The notes under the pieces are model-generated. The model saw only the letters and a list, made by a program, of their open reading frames with translations, did not search any database and was not told the origin of the DNA. A stretch of 13,381 nucleotides of DNA from positions 1-13,381 of the forward strand of contig JBILRW010000037.1 of NCBI GenBank assembly GCA_044372405.1, written 5' to 3'. Position numbers and translations under genes: made by a program. Origin of the DNA: CANGYM01 sp044372405 (GTDB taxonomy: Bacteria; Pseudomonadota; Alphaproteobacteria; JAJTHO01; CANGYM01). Positions 11,823 through 13,381 of this stretch are shown in pieces (positions within the stretch are counted from its first letter, which is position 1; each line of letters starts with the position of its first letter).

Positions 11823-13381
11823 TTACGGTGTGGGGGCCGTTGTCTTATACGGATGCAGTGGCGAACTGGGTAAATTCGCCGTCAGGCCCCATTTGTGGGC
11901 GAGGTAGCCCTCGAGGCGTTGAGTGTCAGAAGAGGACAGCGCTGTGGTAAACAAAACAATTTCAGCTATATTCCCACGCATGTGATTGCTTGGAACCAAA
12001 CTTTGGTCTGTGTTGAAAATACCCCACCCCCCCGACAGATTACTATTATTTTTTGGGGTTGAGGTGCCATCAACACCATCTAATCTGACGCTATGCGTTG
12101 TCCCCGTATATTTAGAAAAACCAAGATGCCATTGTCCATCATTCCCATTTTGATTTGAGAGTGCCGCACCGTTTCCACTCCCCCAGGCCCATACGAACTT
12201 TGTTCCACCTTGTCCTGGAAAGTAATAATTTAAAGCATAAAATGCTGTTGTTGAACCCCATCCCCCTGCAAAAGGTACGCGGCCACCATTTCCTCCTTCG
12301 TTGACACTCAGCACAGCGGTCGAAAATGATCCTGTGCCTGGTATGGGATTTTCCAAAGATAACCAATCATTAATTCCATCACCGCGTAACGTTGGTTTAT
12401 TATTGATCGTACTTGTATTGCTTACAAATGTTGGCTGCAGAGTAGCGGTCGCTTGGGTGGCGTTTTTATTCGCACTGCTCTTATCTTTCCAACATCCCAC
12501 GCTATCACCATTGGAAACGACGGGTGATGAACAACCACTGTCTTGAAATAATCTACTCATATCAGAGGCATCAAACCATACGGCTATGTTTCCCAAATCC
12601 CCCGGCACAAAATTCTCAATCGTGTTGCTGGCCATGGTATAGGCGGAGGTGCCGGCGGCGTTGGTGCCGGCGACGGCGCAGGTCAGGGGGGTGCCCTCGG
12701 TGGTGGCGGTCACGGTATAGGTGCTGGCGGTTTGGCCGCTGATTTCTGCGGCGCTGCTGTACCATTTATAGGCATAGCCGGTGGGGCTGCCCGTCCAGGT
12801 TCCTGCGTTACAGGTCATGGTTTGGCCGTTATACCCCACCCCGGAAACGGTGGGGGCCACTGTATTGACAGGAAGAGGCGCATTGTTAATCAAAATGCCG
12901 CCCAAGCTGGTGCTGCTGTGGGTTAGGGTGGCGGGGTTGCCGGCGGTATCGGTGATGGTGGTTGTGGCCAGGGTCAGCGGTGTGGCCAGGGTGATGTTGC
13001 CCGTCGTATGGGTATCCCCCGCCAGGATGGTGCGGGATACGGTGACAGTGGACGTTGTGGTGGGCGCGCTGTTGGTGTAAACGGCGGTGGCGGCGCCGCT
13101 GGTGAAGGTTAAGGGCACCGTCAGGGTGCCGGCCCCGGTTAAAATGACATTTTCGCTGAATTGGACGATATAGCTGAGCGTGTCGCCGGTGACACACAGG
13201 CCATCACCCCCACAGGAATTGGGGTTGTCCAGGGCAATGCCCGTAATGGTGGGGGCCGTTGTATCCACCGTCAAGGTCCCCTGGCTGAGGGTACCGGTGG
13301 TGTTGCCCAGGGTGTCGGTGGCAATCAGGGCGATGGTATAGGGGCCCGCGGTCAGGGCGGAGGGGGTATAGGTCCAGGTTG
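11823..13381 (-). CDS. Surface-type protein with Ig-like repeats and C-terminal LamG/concanavalin-like domain (partial)
   Basis: The frame is open on the minus strand from the window edge to TAA at 11825-11823; 518 C-terminal residues are visible and the N-terminus is off the right side. A TTG at 13274 is internal, since coding continues upstream (GPYTIALIATDTLGNTTG). In order: the end of an Ig-like repeat, a second Ig-like module (TTAPTITGIALDNP to GGILINN, about 130 residues), a third containing APTVSGVGYNGQTMTCNAGTWTGSP and a WYSSAAEISGQTASTYTV core, then from VPGDLGNIAVWFDASD a concanavalin A/LamG-type domain ending in the characteristic RLEGYLAHKWGLTANLP and SPLHPYK. Such proteins are normally exported and involved in adhesion or carbohydrate binding. 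No C-terminal sorting signal or autotransporter barrel is visible. Base composition drops sharply in the LamG part (before about 12605). Confidence 0.85.
   Translation of the reverse strand, partial: TWTYTPSALTAGPYTIALIATDTLGNTTGTLSQGTLTVDTTAPTITGIALDNPNSCGGDGLCVTGDTLSYIVQFSENVILTGAGTLTVPLTFTSGAATAVYTNSAPTTTSTVTVSRTILAGDTHTTGNITLATPLTLATTTITDTAGNPATLTHSSTSLGGILINNAPLPVNTVAPTVSGVGYNGQTMTCNAGTWTGSPTGYAYKWYSSAAEISGQTASTYTVTATTEGTPLTCAVAGTNAAGTSAYTMASNTIENFVPGDLGNIAVWFDASDMSRLFQDSGCSSPVVSNGDSVGCWKDKSSANKNATQATATLQPTFVSNTSTINNKPTLRGDGINDWLSLENPIPGTGSFSTAVLSVNEGGNGGRVPFAGGWGSTTAFYALNYYFPGQGGTKFVWAWGSGNGAALSNQNGNDGQWHLGFSKYTGTTHSVRLDGVDGTSTPKNNSNLSGGWGIFNTDQSLVPSNHMRGNIAEIVLFTTALSSSDTQRLEGYLAHKWGLTANLPSSPLHPYKTTAPTP

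Noticed and set aside
12301..13080. Plus-strand frames opposite the Ig-like/LamG gene
   Set aside because: Low-complexity peptides (Arg, Trp or Val runs) antisense to a well supported domain-bearing frame.

Overview
The window looks like chromosomal DNA of a fairly GC-rich alphaproteobacterium. Lines sampled by eye give about 60% G+C in most genes. The evidence for this class is the gene set: a NagZ of the alphaproteobacterial kind, a thioredoxin-reductase-like ferredoxin-NADP reductase, an AddB-type recombination subunit and a type A RNase P RNA. I cannot name a genus. The lineage call is inference from protein style, not from a database match.

Layout from left to right. Positions 1-120 hold the tail of an unrecognised upstream gene, then nagZ (129-992, peptidoglycan recycling, with a short C-terminus). 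A tRNA-Pro(GGG) gene lies on the minus strand (1007-1084) and faces nagZ. A 169-base gap carries degenerate 13-14 nt tandem repeats and candidate divergent promoters for the tRNA and for cmk. cmk (1254-1922) overlaps by one base (TAATG) a ferredoxin-NADP reductase gene (1922-2941). A 400-base gap follows. It holds a small minus-strand ORF (3000-3170), a perfect CRP/FNR-family-like palindrome (TGTGA-N6-TCACA) and a cluster of further dyads. Then come an Old Yellow Enzyme alkene reductase (3342-4442), addB overlapping it by ATGA (4439-7165), and a PhnP-like metallo-beta-lactamase-fold hydrolase (7197-7967).

The most unusual part is 7968-11353. A second perfect TGTGA-N6-TCACA palindrome lies upstream of an orphan gene for a 1089-residue protein that I cannot assign to a family. 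This gene is about 40% G+C in sampled lines, far below its neighbours. Its product has no signal peptide, a cluster of hydrophobic segments at about residues 270-404 and a helical, coiled-coil-like stretch near the C-terminus. It looks horizontally acquired or under different selection, yet it sits behind the same kind of operator as the reductase gene, at almost the same distance from a -35-like box.

The right end holds RNase P RNA (rnpB, minus strand, about 11361-11772) and the 3' part of a minus-strand surface-type protein gene (11823 to beyond 13381). The protein has Ig-like repeats followed by a C-terminal concanavalin/LamG-like domain. Base composition changes sharply at the junction of these two parts, which suggests a mosaic gene.

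Functionally the window is a mix of housekeeping genes (wall recycling, nucleotide metabolism, redox, recombination, tRNA processing) with two accessory loci. Several housekeeping genes lack their usual partners: no scpA/scpB beside nagZ, no rpsA after cmk and no addA after addB.
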